Shown here: piece after piece, positions 25,904-34,425 of the stretch
How the letters are laid out: each line of letters begins with the position of its first letter
Numbering within the stretch: the first letter of the stretch is position 1
NCBI GenBank assembly: GCA_964587885.1
Contig: CAZPME010000021.1
Span: forward strand, 1 to 34,425
Length of the DNA: 34,425 bases
Direction: 5' to 3'
Origin: UBA60 sp964587885
Lineage (GTDB): Archaea > Thermoplasmatota > Poseidoniia > Poseidoniales > Poseidoniaceae
The notes under the pieces: generated by a model
The model's input: only the letters and a program-made list of their open reading frames with translations
Told to the model about the DNA's origin: nothing
Databases searched by the model: none
Made by a program: the position numbers and the translations under genes

Positions 25904-27988
25904 TCATTCTTGTAAACTAGCAATTAGTTCACTGGGTAGTTCAACCCCAAGTTGAGAAAGTGCAAATTGAACCCCCCCCTCTTCAATCCATCCCTGTAAT
26001 TGGGCACTAGAAGGGTCGCTAACAACTAGTGATTTTGGCGGCTGGTATCGCAATGCAGCCTTAACTCCGAGCAGGAGATTTGGACAAGGTATGTCGAGGC
26101 TGATGCACAGAAGAATTGGACCGAACAGTCGATCACCGACTCCCAGTTTGCGCACAGGGTCACGGCACTGGCGCTCAATTGGGTCGACGATTCTATGGTC
26201 TTGATATTTGCTAAGCGCCCGCTCGACCCATTCGGCTTGTTCTCCAGCAGTGAAGCCGTATGCGGCCACTAGTGCGGAACTAGCCTCGGCGCCGGCGGCT
26301 CTAGCGATTGTTGCAATCTCAGTATCGTTTGCAGCCTCAGCCAGCATCTCATAGCCATTCTGATGACCAATGTAGGAGACCACGGCGTTAATGGCATTGT
26401 AAGTGAATAATTTACGGGTTAATTCCGTGGTGAAGTTGGGGCGCAGATCGAATCCTGAAACCGAGGTGGCTAACTCTGGTCTCACCAAAGCCGCACCGTC
26501 GAGTGGTAATGACCAATGGTCCTGAACCTGCACGGTCAGCGGACCCAATGTGTCAACTTGTTCAGGTGTTGGCTCAATACATGAGCGCAAGACTTGCGCC
26601 TGAGCAATACCAACATTGGGACTAGTGATGTGAGTGCGCACCAATGCTGCGGGTGTGGGATGGTTTTCAGCCAAAATAATGTCTATATTGCGCTCAAAAT
26701 CAGCGAGTTTGCTGGCCCATTCTTCAAGATGACTGGCTCCAAGTGAAGTTAGGACGAGGTCGGCTTCTTTGAGCCGCCATTCTTCGCTTGAAACCGTGTA
26801 GTTGTTAATTTCATCAATCTCTCCGGTGTTGAGATTGACCACAGAATATGAGCTATTTTCAAGTTCGGACACTAGAACAGGATTTGGGTCGACAAAATGA
26901 ATTCTCCATCCAGCACGGCGTAAGAGTTGAGCTAAGAATCCACGTCCGACTTTTCCAGCCCCAAAAATCACTGCAAGAGGGCCCTGAGCCAATTTTGCAA
27001 CGCCTAGGACACTGACCTCTTGTCCGGCCATTTTCGTCGCTGCCCGTGCTTCAACTAATTGTGGAATCATTGCCAAACCACCTCCGATTTTCATTGCTCC
27101 CTTTGGAAGTGTGTCTCTAATTCTTAAGACATCAGAATTGATACTTTCCAAAGCCACCCAAGCCTGCTCATATCCTTGGTGTTCTGTATTAGATAATATG
27201 GAGATGAATTTCTTGGCTGATTCAACACTTGGCGACTCATCAAAAATTGTTGCAAGGCTTGCTCCACCAGTTGAGGTTGACAGATAAGTCAGTGAAGGCA
27301 AGGTTCCAAGTGCAGGCAAATGACTCATTCCAGAAATGGCCTCAACACCTACCAATCCCACATGTTCACTGGTATTGGCTAGATTGAAAATATCACCATC
27401 TTCAGTAGATAGACCAAAAACCCCAGATGTCAAATCATCACAACCACAGATGACTTCTGCCCCTTCACAAATGCCAGAGAGTTTTTGACCTTCAGATGTG
27501 ACCGTTCCAATTATTTCTCTGGGTAAGCGATAGTAGCCAGTGCCATCATAACCGCGCATTGAGCGACTGTCGCGGGCGATCACTCCTGTTAATTGTTGAT
27601 TTAACACATCCTTTAGTTGAACTGGAATCCCGTTGCCAATGGGACCAAATTCAGATTCCCATTGGGCTAATCTTGATGGTACCCAGGCGCGATTTGGAGA
27701 AAGAACATGTTCACCTCCTGTTGGTCTTTCGCATCCTTTTGGGAGTGGTTCATTCCACGGGATAATTCGGCCGATTAATCCATTCTCCCCTAGTATTGCA
27801 GCAGAGGGAGTATGGCTTGTTATTCCGACTCGAGTTACCTGTTGGCCGCGTTTATACAACCATTTGCGCAAGTTTTCCCAAACATTTTCTTGACTAGGCC
27901 AAGAGCTCAAATCCCAAGACCCATCTTTCCTGAGCAAGAGGACTTTGGTGGCTGTTGTCCCGATATCAATCCCTAGGGTGAGAGTCAA
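25904..27988 (-). CDS. FGGY sugar/polyol kinase fused to a mannitol-1-phosphate dehydrogenase-like domain
   Basis: This 694-residue fusion has a compact FGGY kinase at about 1-338 and a polyol-phosphate dehydrogenase of the MtlD family at about 338-690. Kinase features are LGIDIGTTATK (5-15), ICGCDD with probable catalytic Asp184, and KIGGG near 300-304. Dehydrogenase features are the NAD-binding VIFGAGKVGRGF (340-351) and later ATP-independent MtlD blocks RKLFTYNAINAVVSYIG and DPVRKLGVGDRL. The MtlD active-site motif K-x4-N-x2-H appears as K526, N531 and Asn534, so the His is replaced. The kinase half is shorter than usual FGGY enzymes (about 500). The predicted logic is phosphorylation of a sugar alcohol then oxidation to a ketose phosphate; the substrate is unknown. 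Start TTG 27988 has GAGGTG 5 nt upstream and follows the SDR stop by 2 nt. Confidence 0.88.
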   Translation of the reverse strand: MTLTLGIDIGTTATKVLLLRKDGSWDLSSWPSQENVWENLRKWLYKRGQQVTRVGITSHTPSAAILGENGLIGRIIPWNEPLPKGCERPTGGEHVLSPNRAWVPSRLAQWESEFGPIGNGIPVQLKDVLNQQLTGVIARDSRSMRGYDGTGYYRLPREIIGTVTSEGQKLSGICEGAEVICGCDDLTSGVFGLSTEDGDIFNLANTSEHVGLVGVEAISGMSHLPALGTLPSLTYLSTSTGGASLATIFDESPSVESAKKFISILSNTEHQGYEQAWVALESINSDVLRIRDTLPKGAMKIGGGLAMIPQLVEARAATKMAGQEVSVLGVAKLAQGPLAVIFGAGKVGRGFLAQLLRRAGWRIHFVDPNPVLVSELENSSYSVVNLNTGEIDEINNYTVSSEEWRLKEADLVLTSLGASHLEEWASKLADFERNIDIILAENHPTPAALVRTHITSPNVGIAQAQVLRSCIEPTPEQVDTLGPLTVQVQDHWSLPLDGAALVRPELATSVSGFDLRPNFTTELTRKLFTYNAINAVVSYIGHQNGYEMLAEAANDTEIATIARAAGAEASSALVAAYGFTAGEQAEWVERALSKYQDHRIVDPIERQCRDPVRKLGVGDRLFGPILLCISLDIPCPNLLLGVKAALRYQPPKSLVVSDPSSAQLQGWIEEGGVQFALSQLGVELPSELIASLQE

Positions 27989-27990
27989 AT

Positions 27991-28776
27991 TCACACCTCT
28001 TCGGTCGTCACAAAAGGCCACTCAACCGGCTTCCATCCGAGTGTTGAAATTCCTGGTTCTAAGTCAATGAATCGAGTTGGGCTATTTGATTGGGCCGCAG
28101 TGATGAGGTGACCATTACAAGAGGATAAATCGGCGACTAGAACCGCCTTGAAAAAGCGCCTGACATCCTCTTGTAGGAATGCAGTTGCCATCAATCGTCC
28201 TCCTCTTCTGTTGTGTTCTTCATCATCTGGAATTACAGTTCCGATTCGCACACTGACAACATCGAGACCGTATTGGTTAGCATAGCTTCGCCCAAGGACC
28301 TCGCCAATAATTTTGGTTAGACCATATGGGCTGTCAATACCAACTCCTTGTTCGCCTCCAATCAGGCGTTGTTTCTCCAAGTGTTTCTCTAAAGTCACCT
28401 GAACAAGACCTGAAGAGGCCAAAATCACTCTATTAACTCTAGCCTTGCAAGCAGCCCTAAGCACGTTTTGAGTTGAACCTATATTGGTTTCCAACATTGA
28501 CCGACTAATATTAGAAGGGTCTGCATCGGCTGCAAGGTGAATTACAGAATCAGCTCCTGTAAACCAATCAGTCAAAGTTCCTAGATCTACCTTTGCTAAA
28601 TCTCCGGAGAGGTCAAGACGGCTATAGGCCTCTTCATCATCGACGTTGCGGCCTCGTGCAATTCTCTCATCATGAGGGCGATCAATCCCGACCACTTCGT
28701 CACCTTGGTTACGTAACATGTCATAGACAATGCCACCAATGAGCCCAGCTGAACCCGTGATTACAACCCGCGCCAT
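27991..28776 (-). CDS. NAD-dependent SDR, uronate-dehydrogenase-like
   Basis: This extended short-chain dehydrogenase of about 261 residues begins MARVVITGSAGLIGG (Gly-rich NAD loop), with Asp in GIDRPHD suggesting NAD over NADP. It has ASSG before the catalytic YGLTK (Tyr-x3-Lys). The later block RLMATAFLQEDVRRFFKAVL and LGWKP near the C-terminus resemble uronate dehydrogenases, which oxidise hexuronic acids, but GalE-type epimerases share the fold and cannot be excluded. ATG 28776 is chosen because the NAD fold begins there; longer in-frame readings reach 28881 without conserved sequence. No clear ribosome site precedes it, but a 14-codon ORF with a strong one ends 8 nt upstream. It is first in the run and is tightly coupled to the kinase-dehydrogenase fusion. 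Confidence 0.87.
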   Translation of the reverse strand: MARVVITGSAGLIGGIVYDMLRNQGDEVVGIDRPHDERIARGRNVDDEEAYSRLDLSGDLAKVDLGTLTDWFTGADSVIHLAADADPSNISRSMLETNIGSTQNVLRAACKARVNRVILASSGLVQVTLEKHLEKQRLIGGEQGVGIDSPYGLTKIIGEVLGRSYANQYGLDVVSVRIGTVIPDDEEHNRRGGRLMATAFLQEDVRRFFKAVLVADLSSCNGHLITAAQSNSPTRFIDLEPGISTLGWKPVEWPFVTTEEV

Positions 28777-28784
28777 ACCTTCGG

Positions 28785-28829
28785 CTACCGTAAGAGGGGC
28801 ATAGCACCTGCGCTGATGCTTTTTGCCAT
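28785..28829 (-). CDS. Possible 14-residue leader peptide before the SDR gene
   Basis: An ATG at 28829 with AAGGAGA directly upstream (28831-28837) opens a 14-codon frame, MAKSISAGAMPLLR, ending in TAG at 28787-28785. The SDR ATG follows 8 nt later and has no good ribosome site of its own, so reinitiation after this short frame could set SDR translation. No attenuator hairpin or run of one amino acid is visible. It may also be chance. Confidence 0.35.
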   Translation of the reverse strand: MAKSISAGAMPLLR

Positions 28830-28905
28830 TTCTCCTTAAATCAGACTTTTCAGCTATCCTTATTGTATGCGAACATTTCAAATGTAATTGATACAGGGGA
28901 GAATC

Positions 28906-31900
28906 ATGCGAGTAAATGCAAATATTGGAAATAATAATCTAAGGACTGTTTTGTTAATTCTCCTTTTTGTGGCTGGAACCATTGGCTCCTCAATGCTCAA
29001 AGGTATGCCAGAAATGATGGCTGAAGAAGTCGAAATGGGTGACGCAGATTCACCTTTTTTCACAAATAATTCTAGCTCAGAAAGTCTTTGGATTCAACAT
29101 TCATCTTTACAATATGGAACCGAAGGCCCAGTCCCAATTATGGTTTCTTCTTCGAACCTCCAGTTCAATAATACAACATTGACCAATTATACAATGAATT
29201 GGCAACTATCAGCGAGCGGAACATCAATCAACAATGTATATCATAATTGGACTGCATATTCTTACTCTTCAATCGAGACACTTACCCCTTGGCTCTCAAA
29301 CTTAGCAGTAGGTAATTATTCTTTAGTTGCTAATTTATACTATCAATATAATAGCACAGTGTTAGATTCTGACACTTTGAATTTCAGTATTGTTGATTCG
29401 GGAAATGGGACTATCTCATACACCTATCTATCAAATAATGCAAGTTCGTTGTACAATCATGTTAGCCTATATGGCCTAACACCTGCCGCCTCATATACTC
29501 TAAATTGGACACTTTCAAATAGTTCAGTTAGTGGAATGATGAATATAACTCCTACTGGAACTAGCGCATATCAATCTCTAGGAAACTGGTATAATTTTAG
29601 TGCGGGAACCTATTGTTTATCTGTAAACCTTTACAATGGCTCAACGCTATTAGATACTGATTATATTTGCACCACGGTGACTAATAGTTCTGGTAGTTTA
29701 TATGTTTCAGGTAGTACAAATGGGCAAACTGCACAGGCATATGTTCAGTCATACTATCTCACATTGAATGCGAATTATACAATGACTTGGACACTTGAAC
29801 AATCCAGCACCAATTCAACCTATGATAATGGTTCAGTTTCTTGGGTGGCCTACAATAATGTAAGCACAGAAAACTTCACTTGGACAAACCTTACACCTGA
29901 CTGGTATTGCCTAAACGCGTACCTCTTTGATGATACAGGTAGTATGCTTGATTGGGATTACCAGTGCCTATATATCAGTAACAATACTGGTGGAAGCAAT
30001 GGATCAAGTCCTACAGAGAGTATTTACGCGTGGGCAAATTACACCACCTATCCTAGTGGGAGTCAAGTCAATGCCACAATTATGTCAACAAATCTGACAA
30101 CATATTTGAGTTATAGGATTATTTGGGAACTTGAGCATCAAAATAATGGAACCACTGTTAATAACGGCACCTATACATGGACTTCATATTCCACTCAATC
30201 AATGGAATACCCTTCTTGGTCATACCTGCCAGATGGCGATTATTGCTTAAATGCCGATTTGAATGAGTACAATTCAACATATGGCAACCTTACTTGGTTA
30301 GACTATGATTACTCATGCTTCCAAGTTGGAAGTAACACCAACGGGACTGGAAATGCTACTTCCGAGAATATCTACGCTTGGACCGACAACAACTACTATC
30401 CATCTGGTGCTACTGTCAATGCCACAATAATGTCGACCAATNNNNNNNNNNNNNNNNNNNNNNNNNNNNNNNNNNNNNNNNNNNNNNNNNNNNNNNNNNN
30501 NNNNNNNNNNNNNNNNNNNNNNNNNNNNNNNNNNNNNNNNNGCTTGACGAGGCATCATCCTGTTTCCAAGTTGGTAACGAAACTGGCGGCAATGAAACCG
30601 ATGAATCTCTTGATGTATGGATGTCAGCATCTTACATACCATGGGGCGATGGTGTCTCGGTCTATCTGGAATCATATAATCTATCAATCGGGACAAATTA
30701 CTCATTGCAATATGTATTGTATTCCGCCACTGGAATTGGACTTGATGCTTATTATTGGAACTGGTACGCCGCAAATGAATCCAGTATTGAATTGGCCACA
30801 TGGGCAAATCTTTCGGTCGGTAATTATTGTCTAAATGCTACCCTCAAAGTGTTTGATGCTGCAGGTTCAATTACCGTGGTTGCAGAGGAACAGCAGTGTT
30901 TTGTGATTTACATGCCAGAATATTCCGAATGGATAAACATCTTGACTCCGGGTTCGACCTATGATGAAAATATCAGTTATCATTTGAATTATGCGAGTAG
31001 CGATATCGTAATGATTAATCTCACTGCATACGACCTTGATCCGACAAAGGCCTACAACTTGACTTATGACATCTGCAGATTTGATTCATCGGATAATTGC
31101 TTAGCATTTGCTAACGGAGATGTGGGATTTGATGGTACTGATCCATACAACAATATTTATAGTTTCCAAATAGTAAATGGTTCGCCGATGGAACAGGACA
31201 TCGTGACTTTCTCAGAAGGTTGTTATGTCATTAGTTCATATTTATTCAACAGTAATAATACAACAGCAGTGGCTATGGACTTAGGGCTGACCTTCACAGT
31301 CGGCAGTCCGAGTGTCTGCGAGGATTACGATGGTGACGGAGTAAACAACACCGACGATTCCTTCCCTGCTGACTCTTCAGAGTGGGAAGACACAGATGGC
31401 GATGGAGTCGGCAACAATGCTGACTCAGATGACGATGGTGATGGATTAAACGACACTGCTGACGCTTTCCCATTGGACCCAACAGAAGGCACCGATACTG
31501 ATGGAGACGGTATTGGAAATAATGCTGACTTTGATGATGATGGCGACGGCATTGCAGATGCAATAGACAATTGTCCATATGTCCAAAATAGTGACCAATC
31601 TGATGCAGATGGCGACGGAATCGGAACAGCATGTGATGGCAATGAAAATACAGGTGGCAATAACACTGGAAATAACACAAGTGATGACCCATGCCAAGCC
31701 GGAGTAATAGATGGGGAAAACCTTCCAAATGGAGCATGTTGCTCTAGCGGCAGTCAGTGCGCATCTGAATATTGCAATTACTCCAACGGGACTTGTGAGA
31801 ATGATCCCTGGAACAATGGTACTGATGACAACAATACTGGTGACAACAATACTGATGACCCACCTAACGACCCGCCTGGTGACGACAATAATACAGGCTC

Positions 31901-32036
31901 CGGAGATAACGGTGATGATGACGATGATGATGATTCTTCAAGTGGTGGTGGAATCCCAGGATTCACTTCAATAATCGCTACTGTATCACTACTCGGTGCG
32001 GCAATTCTTGCTCGGCGCAAGGAAAATTCACTCTAG
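28906..32036 (+). CDS. Large repeat surface protein with TSP3 repeats and PGF-CTERM-like tail (interrupted by a gap)
   Basis: This is a single surface-protein gene broken by a 100-N gap at 30442-30541; the frames before and after differ only because the gap length is arbitrary. ATG 28906 has GGGGAG 5 nt upstream. The protein has an N-terminal signal helix (about 9-27), about seven beta-sandwich-like repeats of roughly 90-116 residues, dense in N-x-S/T sequons and most with a Cys pair (patterns like YCLNA and YxCFQV), and an Asp-rich thrombospondin-type-3 calcium-binding region (31318-31640). Then come a short Cys cluster (ACCSSGSQCASEYC), an Asn/Asp/Thr linker and GGGIPGFTSIIATVSLL plus a basic end, matching archaeosortase PGF-CTERM signals. 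It probably serves as a glycosylated, lipid-anchored adhesin or S-layer-associated protein; the ligand is unknown. Confidence 0.85.
29071..31310 (+). repeat. Diverged tandem protein-domain repeats in the surface protein
   Basis: About seven repeats occur in tandem. The best-matched pair begins IYAW at 30022 and 30370 (348 bp apart, 116 residues), sharing YPSG and VNATIMSTN; each unit ends with a Cys segment such as SCFQVG. The others are more diverged but keep a YxxxW core and the YCLNA/YxC cysteine pair. The assembly gap falls inside the second IYAW unit. Confidence 0.7.
30442..30541. other. Assembly gap of 100 N
   Basis: Exactly 100 N characters lie inside the repeat surface-protein gene. 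The round length indicates a scaffold gap of unknown size, placed where two near-copy repeats would confuse assembly. Confidence 0.98.
31318..31640 (+). repeat. Thrombospondin type 3 calcium-binding repeat region
   Basis: Several DxDGDGxxN units occur in series (for example DYDGDGVNN, DTDGDGVGNN, DDDGDGLND, DTDGDGIGNN and DDDGDGIAD), ending in DNCPYVQN and DADGDGIG. This is the TSP3 pattern, which binds Ca2+ and stiffens stalks of surface proteins. The nucleotide sequence is correspondingly repetitive. Confidence 0.85.
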
Positions 32037-32111
32037 AATTGAAAGTTCCAGCCTTTGCAGGCAACGACAGGTTTCATGTGCGCTAGCCTTAGTGGGTAGG
32101 TTAGGGATAGC

Positions 32112-34388
32112 ATGTCCAACGAGGTTCTTGAGGCTGATTTGGTCGATGAGTCTAACTCTGAAGGCTTAGACTTCGGCGCAGTCGTCAAGCATGGCAAGGT
32201 CGATATTTGTGCTAACTCTAAGTTTCGCTATTTGTGGTTCTTTGTCGTCTATACAGCCTTTGCCCTTCCACTTTCCTTCTACAATCAATGGGCGATAACT
32301 GTCGGTCAGGACCAATACGGCTTGAGCAAATTTCTCATCGTCCCGCTGTTCTTTTGGGCAACAGGAATCCCATTTTGGATTCGTCCTGTATGGGGAGTAA
32401 CCCTCGATAATTATACTGAGAATCCTCTTGGTCGTCGTCGTCATTGGATTGTAATTGGGGTGTTTGGCCACATCATTTTGCTCTTACCATTAGCATTTGT
32501 CAACGTCGGCGCCTCACCTTGGTTATGGTGCATATTGCTCGGCGTGGCTTTAGTTCCACGGGTAATTGCTGAGCAAGGAATTGCGGCTCTAATGGTCGAA
32601 TATTTGCCCGACCCCGGCTCAATAGGCGCGACGATTTCCTATGCTTACCGCATTGGTGCTTCGGTAATACCTGGCTTGATTATCATGTCGTGGTGGATGG
32701 GGGGAGTGCCATTCGGTTCTCCGTTCATCAGCGGCGGCGTGGTCGACTTTGATGGAGTCTATTTTGCCAGTTCGATATTGGTATTTGTGGGACTCATTGC
32801 TGCAGCGATTCTAGCAGTAATGTTTCGTGAAGGTGAAAGACTACGCGGACTAGGGATTGATGATGACAACCGTTCATTACCGGTTGCAAGTAGTGTCGAA
32901 GAGGCGATGGTCAATCGTGATCTTGATTGGCCTGAAGGAACTCCATGGTGGGTTCGTCTAAAGGGTGCTTTCAATAATCGAACCGCGATGATTGGCCTTG
33001 CAATAGCACTGTTGATGCCTATTGGAGATGGAATGGAGTCATTTTTCCGGAGTTATCAAATTGAGGTTTGGGAATGGGATTCTCAACGCATTGCTAGTTG
33101 GGCATGGGTATTCGTTGTTGCAGGTTTTCTTGGAATAATCGGACCTCTGATTTCTGATTTCATGGATAGGAGGAAATCAATGCTGATATGGGCAGTTCTT
33201 GCTGGGACATCATATGCTGTATTCACTATCACATCTGCACTTGATATGGGTTGGCAGATACAATTAGCAGTTTGGATGTTTGTCCTAATTTTTTCAGATT
33301 GGTTGATTTTCACTTTCTTAGCAACAATTGTAGAGATTGCGGATCCTCGAATGGCGGCATCTAGTATGTCAGTATTCCAATCAGTACAAGCGATTGCAGC
33401 AACAGGGATTTTCATTACAATTGGTACAATAATTCTAAAAATTTCTGACAGTTATTTCCCTTTGATATGGGGGGTGGCAATTCTTGGACCTGCAATCGGG
33501 TTCTTTCTGATACGAATGATGGAATATCCGCCACAAGATTCTGAACGGTTGAATCGATTCGGTTCAGGTGTGAAAGAATATGTCAACAAGTGGACAGCAG
33601 GGCCTCTGAAATTAGATGAATTAGAATCACGTCAACAAAATCAAAGAATGGCTTTAGCAGTAGGTATTGTAGGATTAATTATTCTCTCAGTAATCGGTGG
33701 GATATCATCAGTTGCAGAAGTAGAATCGGAAACAGTTGGAGATGTTGAGTCCTACGCTACAATTGGCGATTATACGACTAGTTCAGAATCAACTAGTGGA
33801 AGAATAGGGGTAGGTGAAACATTGACAGTAGAGATGGACGGTTCAAACGGCTCTATCAGCGCAGTGTCAGTACTTCTTTCAATAGATAATGAAGATCCGA
33901 GTTTTCTTGGCGGAGACTTTACTTGGGAACTGACCCTAATGTCTCCACAGAATGTAAACATGAGCACAGGTACTCAAAATCAAGAAAATACATCGTCTTT
34001 TACAGCACAAGACCTTGTAGCAATTATTGGAACAACAGAACTCAATGGGGGGCATTACACTGAGATGCCATTTAGTTCAGAAAGTGAAGCAAGCGAATGG
34101 CTGATTTCTAGACAAAGCGTAGATGATGCGATGTATGCAGCAGGTATGTGGGAAGCTGAATTGGTAATCAATGACGATGGAGACCCCCTAAATCGTCAAG
34201 CAGATTTCACACTTGAAATATCATTGGTTGAAGTGACTGGGAATGTAACCTCAATGGTGATTGAAAATGCAACTACGACAAAAACAGAAAACTTTGGTCC
34301 AATGATATTTGGAGTAACTGGTTTGCCAGTTTTGATTATTTCTGGAGGAGTGTGCTGGTTAGTATTACGCGATGAAGAAACCAATTGA
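32112..34388 (+). CDS. MFS transporter (PAT/AmpG-like) with extra extracytoplasmic domain
   Basis: The 758-residue product has a 12-helix major facilitator core (about 38-480) with a loop-2-type segment WGVTLDNYTENPLGRRRHW, similar in layout to the permease half of the M28 fusion in this window. It is followed by a cytoplasmic linker, a 13th helix (about 511-531), a beta-rich acidic domain of about 195 residues (about 532-727) and a 14th helix (about 731-751). With even helix counts, the added domain should lie outside the cell. No known domain is recognised in it. The substrate is unknown. It starts at ATG 32112 after a weak AGGGAT site and lies 75 nt behind the surface-protein gene. The second half is noticeably richer in A/T-ending codons than the first. 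Confidence 0.85.
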   Translation: MSNEVLEADLVDESNSEGLDFGAVVKHGKVDICANSKFRYLWFFVVYTAFALPLSFYNQWAITVGQDQYGLSKFLIVPLFFWATGIPFWIRPVWGVTLDNYTENPLGRRRHWIVIGVFGHIILLLPLAFVNVGASPWLWCILLGVALVPRVIAEQGIAALMVEYLPDPGSIGATISYAYRIGASVIPGLIIMSWWMGGVPFGSPFISGGVVDFDGVYFASSILVFVGLIAAAILAVMFREGERLRGLGIDDDNRSLPVASSVEEAMVNRDLDWPEGTPWWVRLKGAFNNRTAMIGLAIALLMPIGDGMESFFRSYQIEVWEWDSQRIASWAWVFVVAGFLGIIGPLISDFMDRRKSMLIWAVLAGTSYAVFTITSALDMGWQIQLAVWMFVLIFSDWLIFTFLATIVEIADPRMAASSMSVFQSVQAIAATGIFITIGTIILKISDSYFPLIWGVAILGPAIGFFLIRMMEYPPQDSERLNRFGSGVKEYVNKWTAGPLKLDELESRQQNQRMALAVGIVGLIILSVIGGISSVAEVESETVGDVESYATIGDYTTSSESTSGRIGVGETLTVEMDGSNGSISAVSVLLSIDNEDPSFLGGDFTWELTLMSPQNVNMSTGTQNQENTSSFTAQDLVAIIGTTELNGGHYTEMPFSSESEASEWLISRQSVDDAMYAAGMWEAELVINDDGDPLNRQADFTLEISLVEVTGNVTSMVIENATTTKTENFGPMIFGVTGLPVLIISGGVCWLVLRDEETN

Positions 34389-34425
34389 GAAAAGTCCTTT
34401 GCCTATTGGGAACTTACCACTCTGC

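Noticed and set aside
30378..30834. Apparent frameshift or two overlapping genes in the surface protein
   Set aside because: The frame change falls at 100 N characters of arbitrary length and the repeat structure continues on both sides, so it is one gene with an assembly gap.
31294..31737. His/Cys-rich open frame opposite the TSP3 region
   Set aside because: The composition is simply the complement of repeated Asp/Gly codons; it is not a metal-binding protein.
31650..31960. Low-complexity Asn/Asp/Thr repeats considered as a CRISPR or satellite array
   Set aside because: There is no constant repeat with unique spacers. The sequence encodes an in-frame linker before the membrane anchor.

Overview
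This window is archaeal. It carries an archaellum secretion and assembly operon (flaF end, flaG, flaH, flaI, flaJ), GAGGTG-type Shine-Dalgarno sites about 5 nt before many starts, TATA-like boxes about 22 nt before two probably leaderless starts, and a surface protein ending in a PGF-CTERM-like sorting tail. With a membrane pyrophosphatase, a bacterial-type PolX and many exported peptidase, glycan and uptake genes, it looks like a heterotrophic marine Thermoplasmatota archaeon, most likely Marine Group II (Poseidoniales). That placement is inferred from gene content; no rRNA gene is present.

Layout. 1-4908 (+): distal part of the archaellum operon. 4925-7745 (-): DNA repair group of PolX, a small two-helix membrane protein and endonuclease III. 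7802-9464: a small membrane protein, a NifU-like Fe-S protein and a class I glutamine amidotransferase. 9551-12675 (+): K+-dependent-type membrane pyrophosphatase and a lipoprotein. 12676-15693 (-): a secreted-type M28 peptidase fused to an AmpG-like MFS permease, followed by a glutaredoxin. A perfect 10-bp-arm palindrome separates it from a divergent pair, 15779-17559 (+): a metallo-beta-lactamase-fold hydrolase and an unknown protein. 17541-28776 (-): seven same-strand genes, in transcription order a uronate-dehydrogenase-like SDR, an FGGY sugar kinase fused to a mannitol-1-phosphate-dehydrogenase-like domain, a four-helix membrane protein, a large CD36/scavenger-receptor-like membrane protein, a GH38 alpha-mannosidase, a DUF2817 (M14-type) zinc hydrolase and a GHMP sugar kinase. 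28906-34388 (+): a large glycosylatable repeat surface protein, interrupted by a 100-N assembly gap, and an MFS transporter with an extra extracytoplasmic domain.

How it may work together (inference): the right two thirds looks like equipment for capturing and using organic matter, namely surface protein and receptor, tethered peptidase-permease, intracellular mannosidase, and kinases and dehydrogenases that would pass sugars or polyols into central metabolism. The most unusual items are the CD36-like receptor, outside the family's familiar animal setting, and two domain fusions (M28-AmpG and FGGY-MtlD). In the second fusion, the conserved K-x4-N-x2-H catalytic motif ends in Asn instead of His. 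No tRNA, rRNA, insertion sequence or CRISPR array was recognised. No gene-free stretch exceeds about 135 bp, apart from the N gap inside the surface protein gene.
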